Source of the DNA: Foetidibacter luteolus
Lineage (GTDB): Bacteria > Bacteroidota > Bacteroidia > Chitinophagales > Chitinophagaceae
Assembly: GCF_009650435.1 (NCBI RefSeq)
Contig: NZ_VVIP01000062.1
Coordinates: forward strand, 1 to 64,000
DNA length: 64,000 nucleotides
Reading direction: 5' to 3'
The notes beneath the pieces are model-generated. The model saw nothing but the letters and a program-made list of their open reading frames with translations, had not been told where the DNA came from and did not search any database. A program made the position numbers and the translations under genes. Shown one piece after another: positions 9,220-17,499 of the stretch (the stretch's first letter is position 1; each line of letters opens with the position of its first letter).

Positions 9220-10347
9220 CTACTTCCCGTTCCAATATATTTTCAGGTTATGTGTCGCCCGGCCTGAAGCGATGATATCGGGTTTGCCATCAGCGTTAAG
9301 GTCTGCCACCTTAAGGTCTTCGCAGGCCATACCATTTTCATCAATCCAGTAAGGCTGCCATTGGTTATCTTTTTGCCGGGCATACAGCTTAATGCCCACT
9401 TTACCCTGGCTGTTGGCGCCACGCCACCCTGCTATTACCTGGCTGCTCCCCGTATTCAGCACATCGGCTACGGCCAGGGCATGGCCTTCCCGCAGGCTGC
9501 TGTCCAGCAAAACCCTTTGGGTTTGGTTATCCAGGTAAGCCGCCAGTTCGTTGCCATGCATCGGCTCAATGGCAGCAACCACATCACCAGCCGCAGCCAC
9601 CTGTATTTCACCCGCGCCCCTTATCATATCCGGCCATTGCTGAATGGCAGCCATGTTACCGTCAATAATGCTAACGCCTTCTTTGCCCGCCAGGTAAATG
9701 GTTGTACGGTCTGCCGCTTCAACAGTAAAAAAATTATGCGTCATGTGCATGGTACTGTCCAGTGTTGCGACTGGCCAGGCTGCGCTTACATCGGCAGGCA
9801 TGCGGTAGTTCATCAGCCTTGCCCCGGCGCCTTCGCCATTTTTATTGCCGCGGCCATGCAGGGGCGCCACCACCAGGCTAAACTTTTCACCCGGCCATTT
9901 TACCCATTGCATCCTGTGGATGGTTGGCTCGTGGTATAGTTTTACCGCCTTCCATAACTGGGTGGGCTCTTCCGGGCGGATTAAATAATACACCGCGCCG
10001 GATTTTGCATCATCGCTGGTTTCGCCCGGGTTCCACTGCGCCCCCACAGCCACTTCTACTTTGCCATCGCCGTTAATATCCCTTGCGGCGATGCATACGT
10101 TGTCATATTCAGTTAAATTTTCCGCCATTACAAAGCGTTTCCAATCACCGTTGCGGTACCATACAAACTGCTTTTTATCTGCCAGTAAAATATCCGGTTT
10201 GCCATCGCCATCCACATCGCCTATGGCAATGCCATAACCAATCTGCACAGTGGCGTCAATGGTTTCTGCGGTAAACTTAGGCTGACTGTTAGCGCTGATA
10301 AAAGTTGTGGCTGTAGCAATGGTGATTAACAGGAAGGTTCTAATCAT
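9220..10347 (-). CDS. FG-GAP/VCBS repeat exported protein
   Basis: The signal peptide ends near residue 21. The mature protein is built of beta-propeller repeats with calcium-loop motifs of the D.DGDGKPD type (IAIGDVDGDGKPDILLA, ARDINGDGKVEVAVG, KVADLNADGKPDIIASG). At 375 aa it could form one seven-bladed propeller. Such proteins act as binding or scaffold domains outside the cytoplasm; no catalytic site is evident. It is separated from the OmpA gene by 84 bp on the same strand, but no shared function is obvious. Confidence 0.85.
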   Translation of the reverse strand: MIRTFLLITIATATTFISANSQPKFTAETIDATVQIGYGIAIGDVDGDGKPDILLADKKQFVWYRNGDWKRFVMAENLTEYDNVCIAARDINGDGKVEVAVGAQWNPGETSDDAKSGAVYYLIRPEEPTQLWKAVKLYHEPTIHRMQWVKWPGEKFSLVVAPLHGRGNKNGEGAGARLMNYRMPADVSAAWPVATLDSTMHMTHNFFTVEAADRTTIYLAGKEGVSIIDGNMAAIQQWPDMIRGAGEIQVAAAGDVVAAIEPMHGNELAAYLDNQTQRVLLDSSLREGHALAVADVLNTGSSQVIAGWRGANSQGKVGIKLYARQKDNQWQPYWIDENGMACEDLKVADLNADGKPDIIASGRATHNLKIYWNGK

Positions 10348-10403
10348 ACGGCATAGTTTAGCTGGCTATAATGGCAACGCAATAAAATGTGCAATGATAT
10401 TGT

Positions 10404-10490
10404 TCAACCCCGTAAGGGTTAAGGTACAATTATCAAATGCCAACCCCGGATTTCATCCCGGGCTATTCACATTAAACCCTTTAGGCTATT
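10404..10490. repeat. Dispersed repeat family R3, copy 1
   Basis: The element reads AACCCCGTAAGGGTT, then AACCCCGGATTTCATCC, a GGGCTATTCACATTAAA spacer and CCTTTAGG. The same order of blocks recurs at 49194-49284 upstream of lpxB. The CCCGGATTTCATCCGGG core is palindromic. Confidence 0.7.
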
Positions 10491-10579
10491 GCACAATTTT
10501 ATGTTGCCGCTATTATAAAAATACAGGTTTTATTGTGAGCAGTGGGTAAGACACACATTCAGCCTGACTGCAAAACCCC

Positions 10580-10712
10580 AATGTCATTAAGTTAAGGAAA
10601 CAAGTGTCAGGTTGAGCTTGTCGAAACCGGGTTATTCAAGCCGCTTTTTCACCAATCCGCCTTCGATTCCGAAGCTTCGGAGCTCAGGCTGACAGCTTAA
10701 CTTAATGACATT
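10580..10712. repeat. Long inverted repeat (palindromic element)
   Basis: The outer arms AATGTCATTAAGTTAAG (10580-10596) and its exact complement (10696-10712) match over 17 bp. A second nested pair, TGTCAGGTTGAGCT and AGCTCAGGCTGACA, pairs with two mismatches. A related but decayed sequence lies at about 17120-17200. It may be a MITE-like element or a REP-type palindrome. Confidence 0.75.
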
Positions 10713-10740
10713 ATGCAAAACCCTTAGCGTGTTACACTGT

Positions 10741-10849
10741 CGGGTGAGGGATTGAAGCGGTTACCCCGGTGAGGCCTATCGCAGCAGGGCCTTTGTGCCG
10801 GAGTAATAGCGGAAAGCCCGACCCCTTGCGCAGCTTGGGGGCACCCCCT
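10741..10849 (+). repeat. Dispersed repeat family R1, copy 2
   Basis: Full-length copy ending 28 bp beyond the stop of rpe, which is on the opposite strand. It differs from copy 1 by a few substitutions and by CAGCTT in place of GATAGCTT. Confidence 0.85.
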
Positions 10850-10877
10850 AATATTACAATGAATGTATAACGGCTGC

Positions 10878-11525
10878 TTATAATTTTTGTAATTGCGCAA
10901 TAACGTCAACAGGGTCTTTGGCTTTAAAAACGGTGGTGCCAACTACCAGCACATCGGCGCCGGCGGCAATAATTTCTGCGGCATTGTTAAGGGTTACGCC
11001 GCCGTCAATTTCAATTAATACATTAAGGTTACGCTCATCTATCATGGTGCGCAACTGCTGTATTTTACGCAGTGTAAAAGGAATGAACTGCTGGCCGCCA
11101 AAACCTGGGTTTACGCTCATGAGGTTTACCAGGTCAACTTCGTGAAGTATATCGCTTAAAAGGCCCACAGGCGTATGAGGGTTTACAGCCACCCCGGCCT
11201 TCATGCCCAGGCTCTTTATTTGCTGTATGTTACGGTGCAGGTGTGGACAGGCTTCTATATGTACACATAAATTATCAGCCCCTGCATTGCGGAAAGCTTC
11301 GGCATAAATGCCCGGCTCTTCTATCATCAGGTGTACATCGCAAACCTTGCTGGTGGCGCTTCTGATAGCCGCCACCACCGGCAGGCCAAAGCTGATATTG
11401 GGAACAAAATGCCCATCCATAATATCCAGGTGCAACCATTGCGCCCCGCTGCTGTTTACCATATTGCATTCTTCTGCCAGCCTAAGAAAATCTGATGCAA
11501 GGAACGAGGGTGCGATAATAGCCAT
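10878..11525 (-). CDS. rpe: Ribulose-phosphate 3-epimerase
   Basis: The enzyme interconverts ribulose 5-phosphate and xylulose 5-phosphate in the pentose phosphate pathway. The TIM-barrel family signatures are complete: IIAPSFLASDFLRL at the N terminus, LHLDIMDGHFVPNISFG (metal and catalytic Asp), VHLMIEEPG, LMSVNPGFGGQQFIP, and IEIDGGVTLNNA with the second catalytic Asp. The phosphate-binding end is GADVLVVGTTVF. The 215-aa length is normal. It lies 49 bp downstream of a TPR lipoprotein gene on the same strand, and an R1 repeat follows its stop. Confidence 0.97.
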   Translation of the reverse strand: MAIIAPSFLASDFLRLAEECNMVNSSGAQWLHLDIMDGHFVPNISFGLPVVAAIRSATSKVCDVHLMIEEPGIYAEAFRNAGADNLCVHIEACPHLHRNIQQIKSLGMKAGVAVNPHTPVGLLSDILHEVDLVNLMSVNPGFGGQQFIPFTLRKIQQLRTMIDERNLNVLIEIDGGVTLNNAAEIIAAGADVLVVGTTVFKAKDPVDVIAQLQKL

Positions 11526-11574
11526 GAGAATAATTTGTAGTTAGTTGGCAAGTACCGTTGCCGGTTGCCGTGAA

Positions 11575-12390
11575 TTATTTTACCCGCTCTAAACCTTTCT
11601 TTGCTTCAACCAGGTTTTTATCAAGGCTTAAAGCCTGTTGAAACCGGGTTGCTGCACTATCTTTCTTACCGGTCATTTCGTAACAGCGGGCAATATAATA
11701 ATAAGCATCCGCATAAAGATTATTTACGGTGGAGGCAAACTGAAAAACTTTCATTGCTTCATCGTATTTTTTGTTGTCAAAATAAACCAGCCCTTTTTCT
11801 ATATATGCCGGCATGTAGGTAAAGTTATTGGCAATACACTGGTCGAATAGCTTTACAGCAAGCTCACCGTTACCGGTACGGGCATGGTAAATGCCGGCAA
11901 TAAAATCGCAACTGGCATCTGTTTCGCGGCCAAGGCTAAGGTCGCGGACGGTTTTACAGATAAGTAATGCTTTCTTTTCTTTCATTTCTGCATACAGGTT
12001 GGCCAGCGTAAGCTGTGCTTCGGGAGAAGGATACACTTTTATGGCCCTGGTATAGTTATCAATAGCCGCGACGGTGTCCTGGGCTTCTTCGCTAACCTGC
12101 CCCCTGAAAAACCAAAGGCCATAGTTGGTGCTGTCTTTACCAACCAATGTATCCATGTGAAGCAAAGCTTCTTTAAAAGAGCCAATGCTGTCAAGGCCAC
12201 TGGCATACTGCAGGCGCAGGCTTGCACTATCCGGGTATTTGTTAACCGCTTCTTGTAATGCGGATATGTATGCAGGAACAGGCGCAGGGGCGGGTATATC
12301 TTCAGCAGGCTTTTTATCGCTGCCGTTGCAGGCGCCTAAAAACAAAATACACAGCACACAAACTAAAGCGGCATTACTCCTGTTATTCAT
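11575..12390 (-). CDS. TPR-repeat lipoprotein
   Basis: A lipoprotein signal peptide ends in LFLGAC, so Cys21 would be acylated. The rest, from about residue 45, is a run of tetratricopeptide repeats (NYGLWFFRGQVSEEAQD, AIDNYTRAIKVYPSPEAQL, ADAYYYIARCYEMTGKKDSA). TPR domains mediate protein contacts, and no catalytic motif is present. It probably faces the periplasm. The gene is divergent from the TolB-like gene and precedes rpe on the same strand by about 50 bp. Confidence 0.85.
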   Translation of the reverse strand: MNNRSNAALVCVLCILFLGACNGSDKKPAEDIPAPAPVPAYISALQEAVNKYPDSASLRLQYASGLDSIGSFKEALLHMDTLVGKDSTNYGLWFFRGQVSEEAQDTVAAIDNYTRAIKVYPSPEAQLTLANLYAEMKEKKALLICKTVRDLSLGRETDASCDFIAGIYHARTGNGELAVKLFDQCIANNFTYMPAYIEKGLVYFDNKKYDEAMKVFQFASTVNNLYADAYYYIARCYEMTGKKDSAATRFQQALSLDKNLVEAKKGLERVK

Positions 12391-12457
12391 AATCGCAAAA
12401 ATAATTGAGGGGTGGCGAATGTGCTTAATTTCTTACAACAACTCATGCTGGGAGCGA

Positions 12458-12465
12458 TACTTTTG
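12458..12465 (+). promoter_or_regulatory. Candidate -7 promoter box
   Basis: TACTTTTG is an exact match to the Bacteroidota TAnnTTTG box and lies 16 bp before the start of the TolB-like gene. A clear TTTG at the expected -33 distance is missing, so the call rests on the -7 box alone. Confidence 0.4.
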
Positions 12466-12481
12466 CAAAAATTTTAGAACC

Positions 12482-13552
12482 ATGAAAAGGTGCTACTTCA
12501 TTGCTTTACTAATGTTGACATACATGCAGCTTGCCGCACAGCAGCCGGCGGACAGTATGCACTATGCCGATGAAAAACATTTTAAAAACATTCAACAGCT
12601 AACCTTTGGCGGCGATAATGCCGAAGCTTACTGGAGCTATGATGGCAGCCATGTCATCTTTCAAAAAAGCAGTGCTAAAGAAGGCATCCTGTGCGACCGC
12701 ATGTTTATTGGAAAAATACCTGCCGCCGGTGAAAAATTCAATTATAAACAGGTAAGCAGCGGCAAGGGCAGAACTACCTGTGGCTATTTTTTACCCGGTG
12801 GCAAACATATAGTATATGCTTCCACACACCTGGGCGGGGATAGCTGCCCGCCCGTACCTGACAGGAGCAAGCTCGGTAACCGCTACGTATGGCCCGTTTA
12901 TGACAGCTACGATATTTTTATGGCCGATACTTCCGGCAACATTACCAAACAACTAACCCATACGGCAGGTTACGATGCAGAAGCAACGCTTTCTCCCGAT
13001 GGAAGTAAAATGATCTTTACCTCTGTACGGGATGGCGACCTGGACCTTTATATTATGGAACTATCCACCGGCAACACAAAACGCATTACAACAGAGCTGG
13101 GCTACGATGGCGGCGCATGGTTTAGCCCCGATGGCAAAAAGATTGTTTGGCGTGCCAGCAGGCCCGCTACCGAAGAAGAAATAAAGGATTATAAAGACCT
13201 GTTATCAAAAGGGCTGGTAGCGCCTACCAAAATGGAGGTATTTGTAGCTGATGCAGACGGTACGAATGCGAAACAAATTACCCACCTGGGCCAGGCCAAC
13301 TGGGCGCCTAACTTTACGCCCGACAGCAAACACATTATCTTTTGCAGCAATCATGAATACAAGCGTGGTTTTCCTTTTAACATGTACCTGACAGACATTA
13401 ATGGCAATGGCCTTGAAAAAGTTAGCCGTGATAAGGGTTTTGACGCCTTTCCCATGTTTAGCCCGGATGGCCGCAAAATTATCTTCTCTTCTAACAGGAA
13501 CAACGGCGGAACAAGAGACACCAACCTGTTTATAGCAGACTGGGCTGACTAA
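12482..13552 (+). CDS. TolB-like PD40 beta-propeller exported protein
   Basis: I start at the ATG giving MKRCYFIALLMLTYMQLAAQQ, a good signal peptide, although the frame is open for 99 more codons upstream across the divergent gene. The mature protein carries repeated PD40 blades: AYWSYDGSHVIFQKS, ATLSPDGSKMIFTSVRDGD, AWFSPDGKKIVWRASR, PNFTPDSKHIIFCSN and MFSPDGRKIIFSSNR. These match the WD40-like repeat of TolB and relatives. The 356-aa protein would form one six- or seven-bladed propeller in the periplasm. It could be a biopolymer-sensing or peptidase-related domain, but no hydrolase triad follows. A membrane-protein gene follows after 54 bp. Confidence 0.87.
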   Translation: MKRCYFIALLMLTYMQLAAQQPADSMHYADEKHFKNIQQLTFGGDNAEAYWSYDGSHVIFQKSSAKEGILCDRMFIGKIPAAGEKFNYKQVSSGKGRTTCGYFLPGGKHIVYASTHLGGDSCPPVPDRSKLGNRYVWPVYDSYDIFMADTSGNITKQLTHTAGYDAEATLSPDGSKMIFTSVRDGDLDLYIMELSTGNTKRITTELGYDGGAWFSPDGKKIVWRASRPATEEEIKDYKDLLSKGLVAPTKMEVFVADADGTNAKQITHLGQANWAPNFTPDSKHIIFCSNHEYKRGFPFNMYLTDINGNGLEKVSRDKGFDAFPMFSPDGRKIIFSSNRNNGGTRDTNLFIADWAD

Positions 13553-13606
13553 GTTTATAATTGGTTGTTCGCGTTTGGGGCAATAGATTTGCCAAAATTT
13601 TTTGAT

Positions 13607-14065
13607 ATGGAAACAGGATTGTTGCACTTGCATAATTTGTTACGCTGGGTGATTATCATATTGCTGCTGGTAAATATTTTCAGACATTTTTCCGCCGCCA
13701 ATAAACCTTATACCGCAGGCGATAAAAAGCTGGGCCTGTTCCTGATGATAGCAGCCCACACCACTTTACTGATAGGGTTATACCAGGTTATATTCGGCCG
13801 CTTTGGCTGGGTGCATGTGCCAGAAGGCACACCCATTATGAAAGATAAATTCTGGCGTTTCTTTTTAATAGAACATCCCGTAGGCATGCTCATCGCCATT
13901 GTGCTTATCACCATTGGCAAAGGCGTTGCCAAAAAGAGCATACCAGATGCAGCCAAACATAAAAAGGCCGCTATCCTGTTTACCATCGCATTTATTTTCA
14001 TCCTGGCTTCCGTTCCCTGGCCATTCCGCGAAGGCATTGCCAGGCCACTGTTCCCGGGCATGTAA
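13607..14065 (+). CDS. Four-helix membrane protein, cytochrome-b-like
   Basis: The start is METGLLHLHNLLRW; 14 in-frame residues upstream are unlikely to be translated. Four hydrophobic helices are visible at about residues 9-28, 41-62, 88-108 and 122-140. Conserved-looking histidines (LHLHNLLRW, LMIAAHTTLLIGLYQ, IEHPVGMLIAI) could bind haem, as in small cytochrome-b-like membrane proteins found in Bacteroidota. Function is unproven. The 152-aa length suits a single four-helix unit. A strong terminator follows immediately, so it ends a unit with the TolB-like gene. Confidence 0.75.
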   Translation: METGLLHLHNLLRWVIIILLLVNIFRHFSAANKPYTAGDKKLGLFLMIAAHTTLLIGLYQVIFGRFGWVHVPEGTPIMKDKFWRFFLIEHPVGMLIAIVLITIGKGVAKKSIPDAAKHKKAAILFTIAFIFILASVPWPFREGIARPLFPGM

Positions 14066-14070
14066 ACCAT

Positions 14071-14102
14071 AAAAAAACCATGGGTTCTCCATGGTTTTTT
14101 TA
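14071..14102 (+). terminator. Rho-independent terminator
   Basis: A perfect hairpin, AACCATGG-GTTCT-CCATGGTT, is followed by a run of T, just after the stop of the four-helix membrane protein. Confidence 0.9.
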
Positions 14103-14113
14103 TGCGACAATTT

Positions 14114-14173
14114 TTTATGTACCCGGCGACATTACAACTATGAAGCATCCTTGCGTCGCACTCTTGTACGCCA
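14114..14173 (+). repeat. Dispersed repeat family R2, copy 2
   Basis: A diverged copy: TATGTACCCGGCGACATTA, CAACTATGAAGC, then the conserved TTGCGTCGCACTCTTGTAC. It begins 12 bp after a terminator. Confidence 0.7.
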
Positions 14174-14274
14174 CCGCCATGAGCAGCTACCGGATACGCA
14201 TCCCATGGCATTAAGGATAAGCTTTGTACGCCCTGCTGCAACGTGCAGCAGGGTTTGTTTAACAAGCAGGGTAA

Positions 14275-14703
14275 TCACAAAATTTTGTGCAGTATAATTT
14301 TAATAGCCAGTGCTGAGTCAGGAGATACATTTGCGGGGTACGATTTTCGTTTTACCAGGTAGTGCGGCGCTACCAGTTGGCGTACTTCTCCAGCCTGCAT
14401 GCCCCTCAGCCCCTCGTCAACCGCATTGGTTGCCTGGTTACCGCCTATCAACACTTTAACGGGCGTTGCCGAGTTTTCGTTTGAATACAGAACGGTACCA
14501 TCCAGGTACGTGGTGGTTTCAAAAAGCAGTACTTCCTGCCCCGCCCTGGCAGCCTCTCCACTGCCCTTTTTAAGAATTTTGTATTTAAGACCCGAAGCAG
14601 TTGTTACATAACCATCATTTACTTTTTCAGCAGACAGCTTGCGCTGGCCGGAACAGCTAAACAAAAACAGGAAGGTTACTAAACCGGCATATCTTTTTAT
14701 CAT
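14275..14703 (-). CDS. FKBP-type peptidyl-prolyl isomerase lipoprotein
   Basis: An N-terminal lipoprotein signal ends in LFLFSC. A single FKBP-type domain follows from about residue 37 (SGLKYKILKKGSGEAARAGQ, YLDGTVLYSN, VDEGLRGMQAGEVRQL, APHYLVKR). The enzyme class isomerises Xaa-Pro bonds, here probably in the periplasm as a folding helper. At 142 aa it is a minimal domain. Some canonical aromatic pocket residues are replaced, so activity is not certain. A methyltransferase gene lies upstream on the same strand. Confidence 0.85.
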   Translation of the reverse strand: MIKRYAGLVTFLFLFSCSGQRKLSAEKVNDGYVTTASGLKYKILKKGSGEAARAGQEVLLFETTTYLDGTVLYSNENSATPVKVLIGGNQATNAVDEGLRGMQAGEVRQLVAPHYLVKRKSYPANVSPDSALAIKIILHKIL

Positions 14704-14744
14704 TTTGTATTTTTTAGTTTGTTAGAAAGCCAGGTATCAAATAC

Positions 14745-15473
14745 TCATGTCCGCTTGATGGCCCTGATGCACATAAATGCCGGAAACGCATTCAACTCCT
14801 TAAAATGTTTGGGGTCATGCTTTTTAAATTCTTCCACCGGCCTGGGCTCAATTATTTGGTCAACGTAAAAACCATTACCGGTTAACGGGGCAATGCATTG
14901 CTGAAGAGGCCGGCGATAGCTATTCATTTCAACCGGCTTTCCAAAACCTGACCATATACACTTTACCGGTTCCACTTCAAAGTACTTTTTCGAGCGGAAA
15001 TAATTGAACTCAAAAAAAGGGTGCTCAATAGAAATTACCAGCACTCCCCCCGGCTTCAGCACCCGGCAAAACTCTTTGATGGTAAGCGTCCAGTCCTGTA
15101 CATAATGCAGCGCTAAAGCACAAACCACTATGTGGAAAGATGCATCTGCCAGCTTGGTAAAAGGCTGGCTTAAGTCATGCACAAAAAAATCACCTTTCCC
15201 TTTATTGCGTTCTTTGGCAAGTTCCACCATCCGGCTGCTGATATCAAAACCCGTAACGGTTGCCCCGCTGGACATAAGTATTTCAGCATATTTGCCCGGG
15301 CCGCAGGCTGCATCAAGAATTAGTTTACCCTCCGGTTCAGGTATCAACGCCAGCGTATTAGGCCTGTCGTAGTAAGCGTTATGCGCCTTGTGATCAATCA
15401 GTGCATTATAACTCTCTGCCATCGCTTCGTAGGCAGCTATAATTTTTTCTTTGATAACAGTACCAGGTGTCAT
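14745..15473 (-). CDS. Class I SAM-dependent methyltransferase
   Basis: The Rossmann-type methyltransferase core is clear: motif I LILDAACGPGKYAEIL (about residues 49-64), an acidic residue at the end of the second strand (VTGFDISSRMVELAKER), motif IV region ADASFHIVVCALALHYVQDW and the post-motif CRVLKPGGVLVISIEHP. It resembles the Methyltransf_11/25 group, whose substrates include small molecules and quinones. The substrate cannot be inferred from neighbours. It is 41 bp upstream of the FKBP gene. Confidence 0.88.
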   Translation of the reverse strand: MTPGTVIKEKIIAAYEAMAESYNALIDHKAHNAYYDRPNTLALIPEPEGKLILDAACGPGKYAEILMSSGATVTGFDISSRMVELAKERNKGKGDFFVHDLSQPFTKLADASFHIVVCALALHYVQDWTLTIKEFCRVLKPGGVLVISIEHPFFEFNYFRSKKYFEVEPVKCIWSGFGKPVEMNSYRRPLQQCIAPLTGNGFYVDQIIEPRPVEEFKKHDPKHFKELNAFPAFMCIRAIKRT

Positions 15474-15828
15474 TTGGGGTTAATGATAGTGAAAATTTTT
15501 GTTCAGATAATTTTCATTATAGCTTATTTCCTGCTACCTGTTTATTTTACAATACATAGCCTATGCTACGCTTAACTGGCGCTTACTATTATACCACAAT
15601 GCCTGTCCTTATTACCCCGTTGCAACGTCTTATTTACCCCCTTACCATTACAAATGTGGATATTAGCTTTGCGTTGCTGAATATTTTGTGCTTATTGACT
15701 TAGATACAGCACAAGGCGTTCCCATCGAACGCGGGGTAGCGCTATATTTTCTCTGCCAACAAGGTGTTCCACCGGAACACAGGTTGGGTAATGCGTTTAT
15801 TCAACATAATCTTAAAAGGCAATCTTAT
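15474..15828. other. Leader region of the MFS gene with two hairpins
   Basis: No gene is supported. A candidate -7 box lies at 15664. Two perfect small hairpins follow: GCGTTC-CCATC-GAACGC (15716-15732) and GTGTTCC-ACC-GGAACAC (15764-15780). The reading frame of the transporter is open across them from a GTG at 15688, but its translation does not resemble a transporter. Confidence 0.5.
15664..15671 (+). promoter_or_regulatory. Candidate -7 promoter box for the MFS gene
   Basis: TAGCTTTG matches the Bacteroidota TAnnTTTG box exactly. If used, it gives a leader of about 150 nt containing both hairpins. No clear -33 TTTG is seen. Confidence 0.35.
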
Positions 15829-17052
15829 ATGCATTCTGAGCAAACAGCCGCTTTAAAAATGAAGCCGGTAGAGTTTATCATCCTTTCTGCCTGTACCATG
15901 ATGCTTACGGCATTGGGCATAGATATAATGCTGCCGGTATTGGGCGAACTGCGTGTTCATTTTGGCCTCAAGCCAGAATCTACGGCAGCTTCGCAAATTA
16001 TCGGGTTCTTTTTTCTGGGGCAGGTTGCGCAAATTATTTTTGGTACCCTTTCAGACCGTTTTGGCAGGCTGGCCATACTGCGGCTGGGCTTTCCTTTATA
16101 CATTGCGGGTGGTATTGCGGCCGCTTTTGCCCCCAGCCTTCCTTTGATGCTGGCTGCCCGTTTCCTGGCAGGCATGGGGGCATCCGCGGTGTTTATGACA
16201 ACCATCGCAGGTGTAAGAGACCGATTCGTGGGAGACCAGATGGCCCGCACCATGTCGCTCATCTTCACCATCTTTCTTTTTACGCCGGTGCTTGCCCCTT
16301 TTCTTGGGTTGGCTATCCTGTCTGTTGCATCCTGGCAAATGGTGTTCCTTACGCCTCCCCTTTTCGCGGTTATTATTTTTGTATGGTCCCTGCGGCTGGA
16401 AGAATCGTTGCCACAGCAAAACCGTATTGCACTTAGCCGGGCCAACATCCTGCAATCTATCCGGCAGGTTATCAGCAACAAGGTTTTTCTGCGTTACACG
16501 GGCATAACTACTGCCCTGTTTACCGTACTAAGCTCTTACGTAGCCAGTTCCGAACATATCGTGGGAGAGATTTATGGCAAGCCCCAATTGTTTGCCTGGC
16601 TTTTTGGAGGCATGGGTTTGTTTATGGCCTGCTGCACATTGCTGAATGCCAGGCTTTCCTCCCGCTACGGCGCAAGAAAAACCATTAAATGGTTGCTGGT
16701 AGCATACACTTTAGTAGCGGCAGTATTGCTGTTGTTTACATTGGTTGCCGGCGATCCGCCCGGTATGCCCATCTTCTTTATTGCCGTAACCCTGCTGATG
16801 GCCATCAACCTTGCCGTTGAGCCCAACGCCAGCGCCCTGGCCATGGAACCGATGGGTAATACGGCAGGCGTAGCATCTGCTATTTATGGCACATTATTTT
16901 TCGCTATCGGTTCGTCGCTGGGCTCTGTTATCAGCCTGCTGATGGTGCATACTGTTTTTCCACTAACGCTAAGTTATTTCCTGATAGGAGTTGTTACCCT
17001 GGTGCTTGTTTTCGGCGACCGCAGGCCAACAGGAAATAGTGATAGTAAATAG
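15829..17052 (+). CDS. MFS drug-resistance transporter (Bcr/CflA-like)
   Basis: The start is MHSEQTAALKMKPVEF; M11 is an alternative. About twelve transmembrane helices are visible. The first has the family sequence TALGIDIMLPVLGELRVHFG, followed by a typical loop-2/3 motif GTLSDRFGRLAILRLG and the helix-5 region TPVLAPFLGLAI. These place it in the DHA1 drug:proton antiporter group near Bcr/CflA. At 407 aa it is full length. It would export small toxic compounds across the inner membrane using the proton gradient. The substrate is unknown. Confidence 0.9.
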   Translation: MHSEQTAALKMKPVEFIILSACTMMLTALGIDIMLPVLGELRVHFGLKPESTAASQIIGFFFLGQVAQIIFGTLSDRFGRLAILRLGFPLYIAGGIAAAFAPSLPLMLAARFLAGMGASAVFMTTIAGVRDRFVGDQMARTMSLIFTIFLFTPVLAPFLGLAILSVASWQMVFLTPPLFAVIIFVWSLRLEESLPQQNRIALSRANILQSIRQVISNKVFLRYTGITTALFTVLSSYVASSEHIVGEIYGKPQLFAWLFGGMGLFMACCTLLNARLSSRYGARKTIKWLLVAYTLVAAVLLLFTLVAGDPPGMPIFFIAVTLLMAINLAVEPNASALAMEPMGNTAGVASAIYGTLFFAIGSSLGSVISLLMVHTVFPLTLSYFLIGVVTLVLVFGDRRPTGNSDSK

Positions 17053-17499
17053 CTGCAGGTTGCAGCTTTAAAGCAGTAAATGCCCGGTTGAGCCCCGCAA
17101 TAAGCGGGGTAAACTCCGAAACCAGGTTGGTCAAAAGTGACATAGATAACCCGGTTTCGATCCCGAAATTTCGGAACTCAACCTGGCATTGGCTTCTTGC
17201 CTAAACGACATTACCTCTCGATTCATCATTCACTACTCACAAAATGAATATTGAGCTAGGAACAAGGAATAATGAATGACGAAGCGGAATACACCCCACT
17301 CACCATTCACTACTTACTACTCACTGTCTTTCGGGTGAGGGATTGAAGCGGAAAGCCCACAGCCACGAGGAACGAGTGGCGAGGACTTGGAGCGGAAAGC
17401 CCGACCCCTTGCGATAGCTTGGGGGCACCCCCAATAAATTTCTATCTATAAATAAAACAGCCTTGTTGATGCCACGGGAAGGAAGAATTGTTTCCCCAA
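17053..17499. other. Repeat-rich intergenic region between convergent genes
   Basis: No gene is supported in this 447-bp gap. It contains a GC hairpin (CCCCGC-AATAA-GCGGGG, about 17094-17111), a decayed relative of the 10580 palindrome (about 17120-17200), a low-complexity CATTCACTACT stretch (about 17220-17325) and a variant R1 copy. Confidence 0.6.
17332..17432 (+). repeat. Dispersed repeat family R1, copy 3 (variant middle)
   Basis: The ends match the family, but the middle carries CCACGAGGAACGAGTGGCG instead of the usual block. The same alternative middle occurs at about 51995-52050. Confidence 0.8.

Larger units (their letters stand above)
10348..10877. other. Repeat-dense intergenic region
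   Basis: This 530-bp gap has no gene. It holds, in order, a third repeat family (10404-10490), a long inverted-repeat element (10580-10712) and a full R1 copy (10741-10849), listed separately. Confidence 0.7.

Noticed and set aside
12185..12481. N-terminal extension of the TolB-like gene by 99 residues
   Set aside because: It overlaps the divergent TPR lipoprotein gene and would bury a clear signal peptide; the start at 12482 is better.
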